Origin: Paenibacillus_E qinlingensis
GTDB lineage: Bacteria > Bacillota > Bacilli > Paenibacillales > NBRC-103111
Length of the DNA: 64,000 nucleotides
Assembly: GCF_028746185.1 (NCBI RefSeq)
Contig: NZ_JAQIVH010000003.1
Location: 310,001-374,000 of the forward strand
Direction of reading: 5' to 3'
A model generated the notes under the pieces. It was given only the letters and a program-made list of their open reading frames with translations. It had not been told where the DNA came from and searched no databases. The translations under genes and the position numbers were made by a program. Of this stretch, positions 50,575-59,548 are shown piece by piece (position 1 is the first letter of the stretch; each line of letters opens with the position of its first letter).

Positions 50575-50925
50575 ATATTTGATATGGTGAAGCATACGAA
50601 TGAATCGCTATGAAGAGGAAGAAGTAATAAGGGCACTTATGCGCAGAGAGCGTTGGACTTGCTGAAACCATCGCCTTAATCCCTTAGGTACGAAGTCACC
50701 TCGGAGCTGTTTTCCTGAAACATGTGGATCATCCGCACGTAGTAGGGAGAACCGGAAGAGCACACGTTATCGTGCTGAAGGCAATGTTCGTTCATGAACA
50801 TTCCTGCTAAGGTTATGTGCTGTGAGGCATATAGCAAATTTGGGTGGTACCACGGAAGCTTAAACCCCTTTCGTCCCGTTGAACACGTTTTGTGCGTGTC
50901 CGGGATGATAGGGGTTTTTCTTATT
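50575..50925 (+). promoter_or_regulatory. T-box riboswitch leader (predicted valine specifier GUC)
   Basis: The invariant T-box GGGTGGTACCACGG lies at 50842-50855. Stem I begins near GAAGAGGAAGAAGTAATAAG and carries AGAGAG (50645-50650). The specifier side reads GAA-GTC-ACCTCGGAG, aligning with GAA-CUC-ACUCCUGAG of the B. subtilis ilvB leader as I recall it. The specifier triplet is then GTC at 50695-50697 (valine). A terminator, CCCCTTTCGTCCCG/CGGGATGATAGGGG plus T-run, spans 50863-50919. Uncharged tRNA would stabilise the antiterminator and permit ilvB transcription. Confidence 0.92.
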
Positions 50926-50978
50926 TTCATGGCATGGAAGACGATAACACGAATTGACTTTTCGAGAGGAGGATCACA

Positions 50979-52724
50979 ATGAATGTTCAAACTGAACCAA
51001 AACGCTCTAAAGAAGAACTAATTGAGAAGCTGACGCAGCCAGACCTGATTACAGGCTCCGAGATTTTGCTAAGAAGCTTATTGCTGGAGGGTGTGGACTG
51101 CGTCTTTGGATACCCAGGCGGCGCTGTATTGTACATCTATGATGCGATGCATGATTTTGATGATTTCAATCACTTATTGACTAGACATGAGCAAGGCGCT
51201 ATTCACGCAGCTGACGGCTACGCTCGTTCAACTGGCAAAGTTGGCGTATGTATCGCAACTTCCGGACCGGGGGCTACGAATCTAGTCACAGGTATTGCTA
51301 CAGCATATATGGATTCTGTTCCTCTAGTTGTTATTACAGGTAACGTTGCGACGAATTTCATCGGTACGGATGCTTTCCAAGAGGCTGACATTACAGGTAT
51401 TACAATGCCGATTACGAAGCACAGCTACTTAGTAAGAGACGTAAATGACCTACCGCGTATCATTCACGAAGCATTCCATATTGCGAACTCAGGACGTAAG
51501 GGCCCGGTTCTCATTGACATACCAAAGGATGTCTCCGCTCATAAAACGATATTTAAACCTGCAAAGGATGTAAGCATTCGTGGTTACAACCCTACGGTAC
51601 AACCGAATAAGCTGCAAGTTGATAAGCTGATCAAAGCCATCGAAGAGGCTGAACGTCCAGTAATCATTGCAGGGGGCGGCGTTGTTTATGCGGATGCTTC
51701 CAATGAATTGATCGAATTTGTTAATAAAACACAGATCCCAGTAGCCACGACTTTGCTTGGCTTAAGCGGCTTCCCAAGTGCACACGAGCTATGGCTCGGT
51801 ATGCCGGGGATGCACGGAACGTTTACAGCGAATACAGCGATCCAGAATGCAGATCTATTGATTTCTATCGGTTCCCGATTCGATGATCGGGTGACGATGA
51901 ATTTGAATGGTTTTGCTCCAAAGGTAAAAGTAATCGCTCATATCGACGTAGATCCAGCTGAAATCGGCAAAAACGTGAAGACGGATATCCCATGCGTTGG
52001 TGATGTGAAAGCCGTTCTGGAGTATGCGAATACGAAAGCGAAGCCTGCGAATAACGCAGCATGGATCGCTGAACTGCAAGAAAGCAAAGAGAAGTTCCCG
52101 TTGAAATACGGCGAAACCGAAACTGAACTTAAACCGCAATACGTTATTGAAATGATCAGCGAAACAACCAAAGGTGAAGCTATCATTACAACTGACGTTG
52201 GTCAGCATCAAATGTGGGCTGCGCAGTTCTATAAATTCAAAAACCCTCGTTCCCTGGTAACATCAGGTGGACTTGGCACGATGGGCTTCGGATTCCCTTC
52301 GGCAATCGGTGCTCAAATGGGGAACCCGGATAAACTGGTTGTTTCCATTAATGGAGACGGCGGCGTTCAGATGTGTGCGCAAGAGCTTGCGATCTGTGCG
52401 ATCAACAACATTCCGGTTAAGGTTGTTATTATCAACAACCAAGTGCTTGGCATGGTTCGCCAATGGCAAGAAATCATTTATGATAATCGTTATAGTCACA
52501 TTGACTTGGCAGGAAGCCCTGATTTCGTGAAGCTTGCAGAAGCTTACGGCGTGAAAGGCTTACGCGCGACGACGAAAGAAGAAGCGAGAAGAGTATGGCA
52601 GGAAGCCCTCGATACACCGGGGCCTGTCGTTATTGATTTCGTCGTACCGAAGGGCGAGAACGTGTTCCCGATGGTTAAAGCGGGCGATACAATTAGTGAC
52701 ATGTTAATGGGGGATTCGGAATGA
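50979..52724 (+). CDS. ilvB: Acetolactate synthase large subunit
   Basis: 581 residues; ThDP-dependent condensation of pyruvate with pyruvate or 2-oxobutyrate, first common step of Val/Leu/Ile synthesis. GSEILLRSLLLEGVDCVFGY and the catalytic Glu in TRHEQGAIHAADGYAR open the ThDP pyrimidine domain; the ThDP/Mg motif is NGDGGVQMCAQELA with NNQVLG. FAD/central domain PVIIAGGGVVYADAS. It follows the T-box and overlaps ilvN by 4 bp, so the catalytic and regulatory subunits are translationally coupled. Confidence 0.97.
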   Translation: MNVQTEPKRSKEELIEKLTQPDLITGSEILLRSLLLEGVDCVFGYPGGAVLYIYDAMHDFDDFNHLLTRHEQGAIHAADGYARSTGKVGVCIATSGPGATNLVTGIATAYMDSVPLVVITGNVATNFIGTDAFQEADITGITMPITKHSYLVRDVNDLPRIIHEAFHIANSGRKGPVLIDIPKDVSAHKTIFKPAKDVSIRGYNPTVQPNKLQVDKLIKAIEEAERPVIIAGGGVVYADASNELIEFVNKTQIPVATTLLGLSGFPSAHELWLGMPGMHGTFTANTAIQNADLLISIGSRFDDRVTMNLNGFAPKVKVIAHIDVDPAEIGKNVKTDIPCVGDVKAVLEYANTKAKPANNAAWIAELQESKEKFPLKYGETETELKPQYVIEMISETTKGEAIITTDVGQHQMWAAQFYKFKNPRSLVTSGGLGTMGFGFPSAIGAQMGNPDKLVVSINGDGGVQMCAQELAICAINNIPVKVVIINNQVLGMVRQWQEIIYDNRYSHIDLAGSPDFVKLAEAYGVKGLRATTKEEARRVWQEALDTPGPVVIDFVVPKGENVFPMVKAGDTISDMLMGDSE

Positions 52725-53209
52725 CAACTAAACATACAGTTTCCGTACTCGTAAACAATCAGCCTGGTGTCCTGCAACGTGTTTCTGGTTTGTTCGGACG
52801 CCGCGGCTTTAACATTGAGAGCATCACTGTAGGAGAGTCCGAGGAAAACGGACTTTCCCGGATGGTTATCGTAACCACAGGTGACGACAATACGTTGGAG
52901 CAAATCTCCAAACAATTGTACAAGTTGATTGACGTTATCAAAGTTATTGATTTGAGCTCCAATCCTATGGTAGCTAGAGAACTCGCACTTATTAAAGTAA
53001 ATGCTGAACCGATTATGCGTCCAGAAATTCTTGGTATCGTTGAAACGTTCCGCGCGGCCGTTGTCGATATCGGTCCTGCTTCATTGATCGTGCAAGTTGT
53101 TGGAGATTCAGATAAAATAGATGCTATGGTCGAATTGCTTCGTCCTTATGGCATTCGTGAGCTTTCCCGTACGGGCGTTACTGCGATGATTCGCGGTTCG
53201 GTTAAATAA
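52721..53209 (+). CDS. ilvN: Acetolactate synthase small subunit
   Basis: 162 residues. N-terminal ACT domain (KHTVSVLVNNQPGVLQRVSG, RRGFNIESITVGESEENGLS) that binds valine for feedback inhibition, and a C-terminal ACT-like domain (IMRPEILGIVETFRAAVVDI). Length fits IlvN/IlvH. The 4-bp ATGA overlap with ilvB couples translation. A long inverted repeat lies between it and ilvC. Confidence 0.97.
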   Translation: MTTKHTVSVLVNNQPGVLQRVSGLFGRRGFNIESITVGESEENGLSRMVIVTTGDDNTLEQISKQLYKLIDVIKVIDLSSNPMVARELALIKVNAEPIMRPEILGIVETFRAAVVDIGPASLIVQVVGDSDKIDAMVELLRPYGIRELSRTGVTAMIRGSVK

Positions 53210-53211
53210 AG

Positions 53212-53301
53212 AGAAACACCTAGTTCCAAAGAGATGTAAACTCTCTTTGAGTGGGTGTTTCAGCGAAGTACCACGGTAAATCGTTGAAACACCCACTCAA
53301 G
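53212..53301 (+). promoter_or_regulatory. Long intercistronic inverted repeat between ilvN and ilvC
   Basis: TTGAGTGGGTGTTTCAGCG (53247-53265) pairs with CGTTGAAACACCCACTCAA (53282-53300), one mismatch. No T-run follows. GAAACACC near 53213-53220 could instead pair with GGTGTTTC in the left arm, giving two exclusive folds. The loop contains GTACCACGG, a 9-base match to the T-box motif. Confidence 0.7.
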
Positions 53302-53346
53302 GGGTAGACAAAACGGATTCATTATATCAAAGGAGGATTTATTCGA

Positions 53347-54339
53347 ATGGCAGTTACTACTTACTATGAAAAAGATGCAGACTTAGCGGTACTTAAAGGT
53401 AAAACGATTGCGGTTGTTGGTTATGGTTCCCAAGGGCACGCACAAGCACAAAACTTGCGTGACAGCGGGTTGAACGTTATTATCGGACTTCGTGAAGGCC
53501 GTTCATGGAACGCAGCTAAAAACGATGGTTTTGAAGTTGTATCTGTAGAAGAAGCAGCACGTCGCGCTGATGTTATCCAAATTTTGATGCCGGATGAAAC
53601 ACAAGCTCGCGTATACAAAGAGTCCATTCTACCGAACATGAAACAAGGCGCAGCTATCATGTTCTCCCACGGATTTAACATCCATTTCGGACAAATCGTT
53701 GCTCCTGAAGGTACAGATGTATTCTTGGTAGCTCCTAAATCCCCTGGTCACATGGTACGTCGTACGTACGTTGAAGGCTTTGGTGTACCTGGCTTGATCG
53801 CAATCGAGAAAGATGCGACTGGCAATGCAAAAGCAATCGGTCTTGCTTATGCAAAAGGTATCGGCTGTACACGTGCAGGCGTTATCGAGACTTCTTTCCG
53901 TGAAGAAACAGAAACTGATTTGTTCGGTGAGCAAGCTGTTCTTTGTGGTGGTGCTTCTGAGCTAGTTAAAGCTGGTTTCGAAACATTGGTTGAAGCTGGT
54001 TATGCACCAGAAATGGCTTACTTCGAGTGTTTGCACGAATTGAAATTGATCGTTGATATGATGTACGAAGGTGGACTTGCTTCCATGCGTAGTTCCATCT
54101 CCAACACAGCTGAGTACGGTGACTATGTAACTGGTCCTCGTATCATCACAGCTGAAACGAAAAAAGCGATGAAAGAAGTTCTTTCCGACATCCAACAAGG
54201 TAAATTCGCTCGCGACTTCATCTTGGAAAACCAATCCAACTTCGCATTCATGAACGCAACGCGTCGTAACGAAGCTCAACACCCAATCGAGGTTGTTGGT
54301 GGACAATTGCGCGAAATGATGCACTGGATCAAAAAATAA
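53347..54339 (+). CDS. ilvC: Ketol-acid reductoisomerase
   Basis: 330 residues, class I. The NADPH motif is VVGYGSQGHAQAQNLRDSG; Mg-binding acidic residues lie in ETDLFGEQAVLCGG and the C-terminal knotted domain (YFECLHELKLIVDMMYEGG). MFSHGFNIHFG and VAPKSPGHMVRRTY are conserved. It converts acetolactate to dihydroxyisovalerate. Codon use is strongly biased towards preferred codons, as expected of an abundant enzyme. GGAGGA lies upstream. Confidence 0.98.
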   Translation: MAVTTYYEKDADLAVLKGKTIAVVGYGSQGHAQAQNLRDSGLNVIIGLREGRSWNAAKNDGFEVVSVEEAARRADVIQILMPDETQARVYKESILPNMKQGAAIMFSHGFNIHFGQIVAPEGTDVFLVAPKSPGHMVRRTYVEGFGVPGLIAIEKDATGNAKAIGLAYAKGIGCTRAGVIETSFREETETDLFGEQAVLCGGASELVKAGFETLVEAGYAPEMAYFECLHELKLIVDMMYEGGLASMRSSISNTAEYGDYVTGPRIITAETKKAMKEVLSDIQQGKFARDFILENQSNFAFMNATRRNEAQHPIEVVGGQLREMMHWIKK

Positions 54340-54371
54340 TCTGCGTAATTATTGAATCTTATAGGCTGTAC

Positions 54372-54420
54372 ATTCCACAGGGAGTGATTGAGGAGAATTT
54401 CCCAATTGCTCCCTGTGAAT
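54372..54420 (+). promoter_or_regulatory. Intercistronic hairpin between ilvC and leuA
   Basis: CACAGGGAGTGATTG (54376-54390) pairs with CAATTGCTCCCTGTG (54403-54417), with two G-U pairs in RNA. No T-run follows, so it is more likely a processing or stability element than a terminator. Confidence 0.6.
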
Positions 54421-54498
54421 ACTATAACGACATGGAAAAAATATCTTTAGCAAGAGCTTACGAAGTAGGTTTTCTAAAGAAAACTCTTAGGAGGTGAC

Positions 54499-56049
54499 AT
54501 GGTGCGTAAAATTTACATTTTTGATACAACCCTTCGTGATGGCGAGCAGTCACCAGGTGTGAACTTGAACACACAAGAGAAGGTTGAGATTGCCTTGCAG
54601 CTGGAGAAGCTTGGTGTAGATCGTATGGAGGCTGGTTTTCCTGCGGCATCCCCAGGGGACTTGGCTGGTGTGAATGCGGTCGCTAGAGCGATTAAGAACG
54701 CTTCTGTTATCGGCTTGTCCCGTGCGAGAGAGAATGATATCGAGGCTGTGCGTGAAGCCCTTCAAGGTGCACAAGATCCATGCATCCATCTCTTCCTTGC
54801 TACGTCTCCAATTCACCGTCAGCATAAGCTGCGGATGGAGAAGCACCAAGTGCTGGAAACGGCTGAAGCAGCGATTAAATATGCGAAGAAGTATTTCAGC
54901 AAAATTGAGTTCTCACTCGAGGATGCTGGACGTACGGAGCTGGACTTTATCGCTGAAGTAACAAGCATGGCGATTCGCGCTGGCGCTTCTGTCGTGAATA
55001 TTCCAGATACGGTCGGATATATGACACCATATGACTATGGTAATATTTTCAAAATGCTGAAAGAAACTGTTCCAGGCATTGAGAAAATTCAATTGAGCGC
55101 GCACTGTCATGACGACTTAGGCATGGCAACTGCGAACGCGCTCGCTGCTGTTCTGAACGGTGCCGATCAAATCGAAGGCACGATCAATGGGATTGGCGAG
55201 CGAGCAGGGAACACCTCGATCGAGGAAGTCGTCATGGCGCTGGAAACACGCCAAGACTTCTACCAAGCGAAAACATCGCTTGTGTTGAACGAGATCTACC
55301 GCACCAGCCGACTAGTCAGCAAGCTGACGGGCATGGTGGTTCCAGGCAACAAGGCGATTGTTGGCGCTAACGCCTTCGCGCATGAGTCCGGCATCCATCA
55401 GGATGGCATGCTCAAAGAGAAAACGACCTACGAGATTATGTCTCCTGAAACTATCGGCGTGAAGGAAAGTAAGCTCGTGATGGGCAAACATTCCGGACGC
55501 CATGCGTTCCGTGAGAAGCTCATTGATCTAGGCTACGAGCTCGGCGACGAGCAAGTGAACGTGGCTTTTGCCAAGTTCAAGGATTTGGCAGATCGCAAGA
55601 AGCAGGTAGAAGATGAAGATATTCGTGCTTTGATCGAAGAAAAATTGATCGAGACGCCGGAAATTTTCGCTTTAGGCACGCTTCAAGTAGCTTACGGCAA
55701 CCAAATGACACCAACCGCAACCGTTCATGTTCGCTTCCAAGATGGCAGCGAAGTGGCTGAAAGCGCGGTAGGAAACGGTTCGGTTGACGCAATTTACAAC
55801 GCGATCGATAAAGCGACGAAGGAAAACGTGGAGCTTGACGACTATTCCATCAAATCCGTTTCTCACGGGAAAGATGCGCTTGGTGAAGTTCACGTGGTTC
55901 TGAAACAAGACACCATTTCCGTTCAAGGGCGCGGTATTTCGACGGATATTCTGGAAGCTAGCGCGAAGGCTTACCTAGACGCTGTGAACAGACTGATTGA
56001 GAAACGCAAAAACCCAACAAGTAACAGAAGCAACGTTACGTTAATATAA
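54499..56049 (+). CDS. leuA: 2-Isopropylmalate synthase
   Basis: 516 residues. TIM-barrel domain: IFDTTLRDGEQSPGVNLNTQ (metal Asp, substrate loop), VQ-type strand blocks and metal-binding His in LSAHCHDDLGMATANA, GIGERAGNTSIEEVVMAL. C-terminal regulatory domain (FALGTLQVAYGNQMTPTATV) binds leucine. Commits 2-ketoisovalerate to leucine. AGGAGG lies before the start, which may be GTG 54502 or the ATG at 54499. leuC and leuD are not in the window. Confidence 0.97.
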   Translation: MVRKIYIFDTTLRDGEQSPGVNLNTQEKVEIALQLEKLGVDRMEAGFPAASPGDLAGVNAVARAIKNASVIGLSRARENDIEAVREALQGAQDPCIHLFLATSPIHRQHKLRMEKHQVLETAEAAIKYAKKYFSKIEFSLEDAGRTELDFIAEVTSMAIRAGASVVNIPDTVGYMTPYDYGNIFKMLKETVPGIEKIQLSAHCHDDLGMATANALAAVLNGADQIEGTINGIGERAGNTSIEEVVMALETRQDFYQAKTSLVLNEIYRTSRLVSKLTGMVVPGNKAIVGANAFAHESGIHQDGMLKEKTTYEIMSPETIGVKESKLVMGKHSGRHAFREKLIDLGYELGDEQVNVAFAKFKDLADRKKQVEDEDIRALIEEKLIETPEIFALGTLQVAYGNQMTPTATVHVRFQDGSEVAESAVGNGSVDAIYNAIDKATKENVELDDYSIKSVSHGKDALGEVHVVLKQDTISVQGRGISTDILEASAKAYLDAVNRLIEKRKNPTSNRSNVTLI

Positions 56050-56073
56050 TCTCTTAGCTTACATGGCAACCCG

Positions 56074-56116
56074 GATAAGCACCTCACCTCCACGATTCGA
56101 GGAGGGGTGCTTTCTA
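56074..56116 (+). terminator. Terminator-like hairpin after leuA
   Basis: AAGCACCTCACCTCC pairs with GGAGGGGTGCTTT; the following T-run is short (TTTCT). Partial termination is plausible. Confidence 0.6.
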
Positions 56117-56141
56117 CAAATGCGAAAGGATGCGTCCCTGT

Positions 56142-57338
56142 ATGAAATATCGATTTTCTAAATCGTTGGAAGGCTTCTCATCGTCAGCTGTAAGAGAAAT
56201 TCTTAAGCTAACTCAAGGGAGCTCGATTATTTCCTTTGCTGGCGGATTGCCTGCTGAAGAGTTTTTCCCATTAGACGCGGTTAGCGAAGCGTTCACAAGA
56301 GTTGTTGGTGGCGGGAAGTCTGCGTTGCAATACGGGTTAACAGAGGGCTACAAGCCTTTGCGAGAGTCCTTGTGTAAGCGAATGGCAGCGAAGAACATGC
56401 TGGTTACACCAGACGAGATGCTGTTGACGACAGGGTCGCAGCAAGCGATTGACCTTTTGACACGTGTATATATTGATGAAGGCGATGTCATTCTCGTTGA
56501 AAGTCCGACATATTTGGCTGCGATTCAAGTGTTCCAAGCCAAAGGCGCGAAGATCTATTCCGTTGACAGCGATAGCGATGGCATGATTCTTGATGATTTG
56601 TCGGCCAAAATTGCGAAGCATAATCCGAAAATGGTTTACGTCATTCCAACCTTCTCGAACCCTGCAGGGCGTGCATGGAGCTTGGAACGTCGTCAAGGCT
56701 TGCTGGATATTTGCCGCGGTGCCGACGTGTTGATTCTGGAAGATGACCCGTATGGGGAAATCCAGTTTGACGAGAGCGAAAGCTACCCAACTGTTTACTC
56801 GCTTGGTGGCAAAGCTGAGGGTGGTAACGTCGTTTACACGAGCACCTTCTCCAAAACCGTAGCTCCTGCATTCCGTACAGGTTGGGTGATGGGGGACGAG
56901 TCGTTGATTCGTCAAGTTGCACGCTTCAAGCAATCCGCGGATCTGCATTCCAGCACGATTGATCAGCAAACGCTGTATCATTTGCTTGAGCATTTTGATC
57001 TGGACGCGCATATTTCTTTGATCCGTGAACAGTATTTGGATCGGATGAAGTTCATGTCAGGACTGCTCAAAGAGTTGAACTGGCCTGGTCTGAAATGGGA
57101 AGAACCAAAGGGCGGTATGTTCATTTGGGTTGAGCTTCCTGAGCAAATTAACGCAGCGGATTTGTTGAAAATCGCGGTCAAAGAAGGCGTTGCCTTTGTT
57201 CCCGGTGCTACGTTCTACGCGGAGAGTCCACAGTACAACACCATGCGCCTGAACTACACGCACACCGATAAAGAAACTACTGTTCTGGGCATGAAAAAGC
57301 TCGCAAAGGCAATGGAATCATATTTGCAAAATGCATAA
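56142..57338 (+). CDS. PLP-dependent aminotransferase (class I/II, LysN-like)
   Basis: 398 residues. SIISFAGGLPAEEFFPLDAV start, LQYGLTEGYKPLRESLCKRM, the PLP-phosphate block TTGSQQAIDLLTRVY, DDPYGEIQF with the PLP-contacting Asp-x-Tyr, and the Schiff-base lysine in STFSKTVAPAFRTGWVMG. It resembles 2-aminoadipate/aromatic and branched-chain aminotransferases of the MocR-related fold but has no HTH domain. Next to leuA it may complete leucine/valine synthesis; substrate is not proven. Met at 56142 is preferred to an upstream start at 56130, which would overlap the GAAAGGA site. Confidence 0.9.
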   Translation: MKYRFSKSLEGFSSSAVREILKLTQGSSIISFAGGLPAEEFFPLDAVSEAFTRVVGGGKSALQYGLTEGYKPLRESLCKRMAAKNMLVTPDEMLLTTGSQQAIDLLTRVYIDEGDVILVESPTYLAAIQVFQAKGAKIYSVDSDSDGMILDDLSAKIAKHNPKMVYVIPTFSNPAGRAWSLERRQGLLDICRGADVLILEDDPYGEIQFDESESYPTVYSLGGKAEGGNVVYTSTFSKTVAPAFRTGWVMGDESLIRQVARFKQSADLHSSTIDQQTLYHLLEHFDLDAHISLIREQYLDRMKFMSGLLKELNWPGLKWEEPKGGMFIWVELPEQINAADLLKIAVKEGVAFVPGATFYAESPQYNTMRLNYTHTDKETTVLGMKKLAKAMESYLQNA

Positions 57339-57347
57339 AAGAGGTAC

Positions 57348-57382
57348 AGCACCCAAAGCCGTTGGCTTTGGGTGTTTTTTTG
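57348..57382 (+). terminator. Terminator after the aminotransferase gene
   Basis: CACCCAAAGCC and GGCTTTGGGTG form a perfect 11-bp stem with loop GTT, then seven T. Confidence 0.92.
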
Positions 57383-57394
57383 TGGCGCGCAGCA

Positions 57395-57808
57395 CAGCGG
57401 CTGCGGCGCCGATGGGCGCGGATAAGGCCAGAATTGAGCCTTAAAGTACAGCGCTCCGGTTACGCCGGGAGGGAAAGGAGGCAATAGCGCCTTTTTTGGG
57501 CGCTATTGCAGTGACTGCGGCGCCGATGGGCGCGGATAAGGCCCGAAATGGGCCTTAAAGTACAGCGCTCCTGTTACGCCGGGAGGGAAAGGAGGCAATA
57601 GCGCCTTTTTTGGGCGCTATTGCAGCGGCTGCGGCGCCGATGGGCGCGGATAAGGCCCGAAATGGGCCTTGAAGTATAGCACGCCGGATACGCCGGGAGG
57701 TAAAGGAGGCAATAGCGCCTTTTTTGGGCGCAATTGCAGTGACTGCGGCGCCGATTGGCGCGGATAAGGCCCGAAATGGGCCTTAAATTATAGCACGCCG
57801 GGTACAGT
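57395..57808. repeat. 114-bp tandem repeat with internal hairpins (3.6 units)
   Basis: Units begin at 57395, 57509, 57623 and 57737 (exact 114-bp steps) and are ~90-95% alike by eye. Each contains AAGGCCC..GGGCCTT, a GGCGCCGATGGGCGC stem and AATAGCGCCTTTTTTGGGCG, a hairpin with a T6 loop. Very GC-rich against its surroundings. It lies between the convergent aminotransferase and DUF559 genes. No open frame of interest. Confidence 0.9.
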
Positions 57809-57814
57809 CACTAC

Positions 57815-58501
57815 TCACCTAACCATCTGAGTAGCAACACTCGGATGCAATCGATAGCCTCTTATCCGTTGCTGTCCTTCAACCGAGGGGATGAGAAGCT
57901 GTTTCTCTTTCATCTGGTGGAGGAGGTTCCTTGACTTTTTAATTCCGAATTTAAAATGTTCAGATACATGACGAGGAGTGATCGCTTTTCCATGTGAGAG
58001 GGCAAGTAGACAAATTGTTTGTTCAATGATACGTAGCTCTCCGTAGTGTTTTTGTTCCCCGTGTTGTTCGCTGAAATATTTTCCAATAAATTGCAGGATA
58101 ATTTGCTCGCACATACGAGGGCGATTCTTCACATCATCATAGGAAAAGCGCAAAACTTTCCATCCATCGATCATTAAATGGTTTTGACGGATAAGCCCAT
58201 CCGAGAATTGTGTGCGGCTGATCTCGCCGGCATGTGTGGCGTACCCATCAATTTCGATAGCAAGTTTCAGCCCTTGTCGAATGTAGGCAAAATCGATATA
58301 ACGAGTGCCATCGCGGAAATCCTTGACCTCAAACTCTGGATGCAAATGTAGAAATTCGCCTAATGCTCTCCACCATACTTGTTTGAGGAATAATCGCTCG
58401 GCATGCCCATGCCCATCTAGTAATCTTCGCAAGCGTTCCCCCTTACGTTTCCTAGCATGTTCCTGCATGAATGCTTCATATGATGTATCGAAAACTGACA
58501 A
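57815..58501 (-). CDS. DUF559/Vsr-like nuclease-fold protein with C-terminal wHTH
   Basis: 228 residues. Residues ~30-130 carry a PD-(D/E)xK-type core as in DUF559/Vsr-like endonucleases: D70 in RYIDFAYIR, E83 and D85 in KLAIEIDGYATHAG, and H90. GWKVLRFSYDDV is the next conserved strand. The last ~75 residues look like a winged helix (ITPRHVSEHFKFGIKKSRNL). Such proteins are often mobile or defence-associated, but partners are not adjacent here. Possibly single-strand or mismatch nicking; function unproven. It sits within the leucine gene region without metabolic connection. Confidence 0.82.
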   Translation of the reverse strand: MSVFDTSYEAFMQEHARKRKGERLRRLLDGHGHAERLFLKQVWWRALGEFLHLHPEFEVKDFRDGTRYIDFAYIRQGLKLAIEIDGYATHAGEISRTQFSDGLIRQNHLMIDGWKVLRFSYDDVKNRPRMCEQIILQFIGKYFSEQHGEQKHYGELRIIEQTICLLALSHGKAITPRHVSEHFKFGIKKSRNLLHQMKEKQLLIPSVEGQQRIRGYRLHPSVATQMVR

Positions 58502-58717
58502 AATCCAATCTCGCCCCTTTTTCAGAAAATAAACAAGCCGCTCCCTAGCATCAGCAAAGGCTGAACTAGAAAAGCGGCGTGTGCTTCACTACCATTTTTT
58601 AACACTTTAACACAGGTACATCGGAGTGATCAAGCTACAGAAGGATTTTGGGTCCGTTGACTTGGAATTATTTTGAAATTAAGATGGAAATAGGTTGTGA
58701 GAATGGAGGCTTACCGT

Positions 58718-59548
58718 ATGAGTAAACCCTTAAAACCGATCCACCGCAGTCGCGCTAGGATTTATCTAGGGATCAAGGCGTATCGTTTGAAACGATACTG
58801 TGCCTGGTTATTTGATGGCAAAAGATATGCCTCCCATAAACAGAGTGACAGGCTCCCTCAACTGGCTTTCACGCACCGTACACCGCTTCTAAGACAGTTG
58901 AAAGATGTGGATATGTGGCTTCAGCATAACAAAGTGATTAATTTGAATATGGCTGCAAAGCAGTTGAATGGCGTGATTATCCAGCCTGGTGAGACTTTTT
59001 CCTATTGGCGTTTAATTGGCAGCACAACCCGTAGAAAAGGGTATGTTGATGGCATGGTGCTTTTTCACGGAAAGGTGAAGACGGGGGTTGGAGGCGGTTT
59101 GTGCCAGCTTTCGAATTTGATCTATTGGATGACGCTGCATACACCGCTTACGGTAACGGAAAGGTATCGTCACAGCTATGATGTATTTCCAGATGCGGGG
59201 AGATCTCAGCCATTTGGGAGCGGGGCAACGTGTTATTATAATTATTTGGATTTGCAAATTCGGAACGAGACACTAGAACCGTATCAGTTGACGATCCATG
59301 TTTCGGATACCCATTTAGTTGGTGAATGGCGTGCGAGTAGTCCCAATTTACATAGCTACGAAATTTATGAGAAGAGCCACAGAATCACACGAGAATACTG
59401 GGGTGGTTATGTGCGGCATAATGAAATTCACCGAAGGGTGAAGAATCGAGAAGGTCAGCTCATAAGGGATGAATGGGTGACGGATAACCATGCGATTATG
59501 ATGTACGAACCTTTGCTGACAGCTGGAGATAACAATAGCAATGGATGA
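58718..59548 (+). CDS. VanW family protein
   Basis: 276 residues. The VanW domain occupies most of the protein: NGVIIQPGETFSYWRLIGST, GVGGGLCQLSNLIYWMTLHT, VTERYRHSYDVFPDAGRSQP and NYLDLQIRNETLEPYQLTIH. No signal peptide is seen, and the start is basic (RSRARIYLGIKAYRLKR). VanW-type proteins accompany vanB-type glycopeptide resistance, but isolated copies are common in Bacillales and do not indicate resistance; no vanHAX genes are present. GGAGGC lies 7 nt before ATG 58718. Alone between the DUF559 gene and leuB. Confidence 0.9.
   Translation: MSKPLKPIHRSRARIYLGIKAYRLKRYCAWLFDGKRYASHKQSDRLPQLAFTHRTPLLRQLKDVDMWLQHNKVINLNMAAKQLNGVIIQPGETFSYWRLIGSTTRRKGYVDGMVLFHGKVKTGVGGGLCQLSNLIYWMTLHTPLTVTERYRHSYDVFPDAGRSQPFGSGATCYYNYLDLQIRNETLEPYQLTIHVSDTHLVGEWRASSPNLHSYEIYEKSHRITREYWGGYVRHNEIHRRVKNREGQLIRDEWVTDNHAIMMYEPLLTAGDNNSNG

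Noticed and set aside
58718..59548. Glycopeptide resistance determinant because of VanW
   Set aside because: Isolated VanW proteins are common in Bacillales; no vanH, vanA/B ligase, vanX or vanRS genes are nearby.
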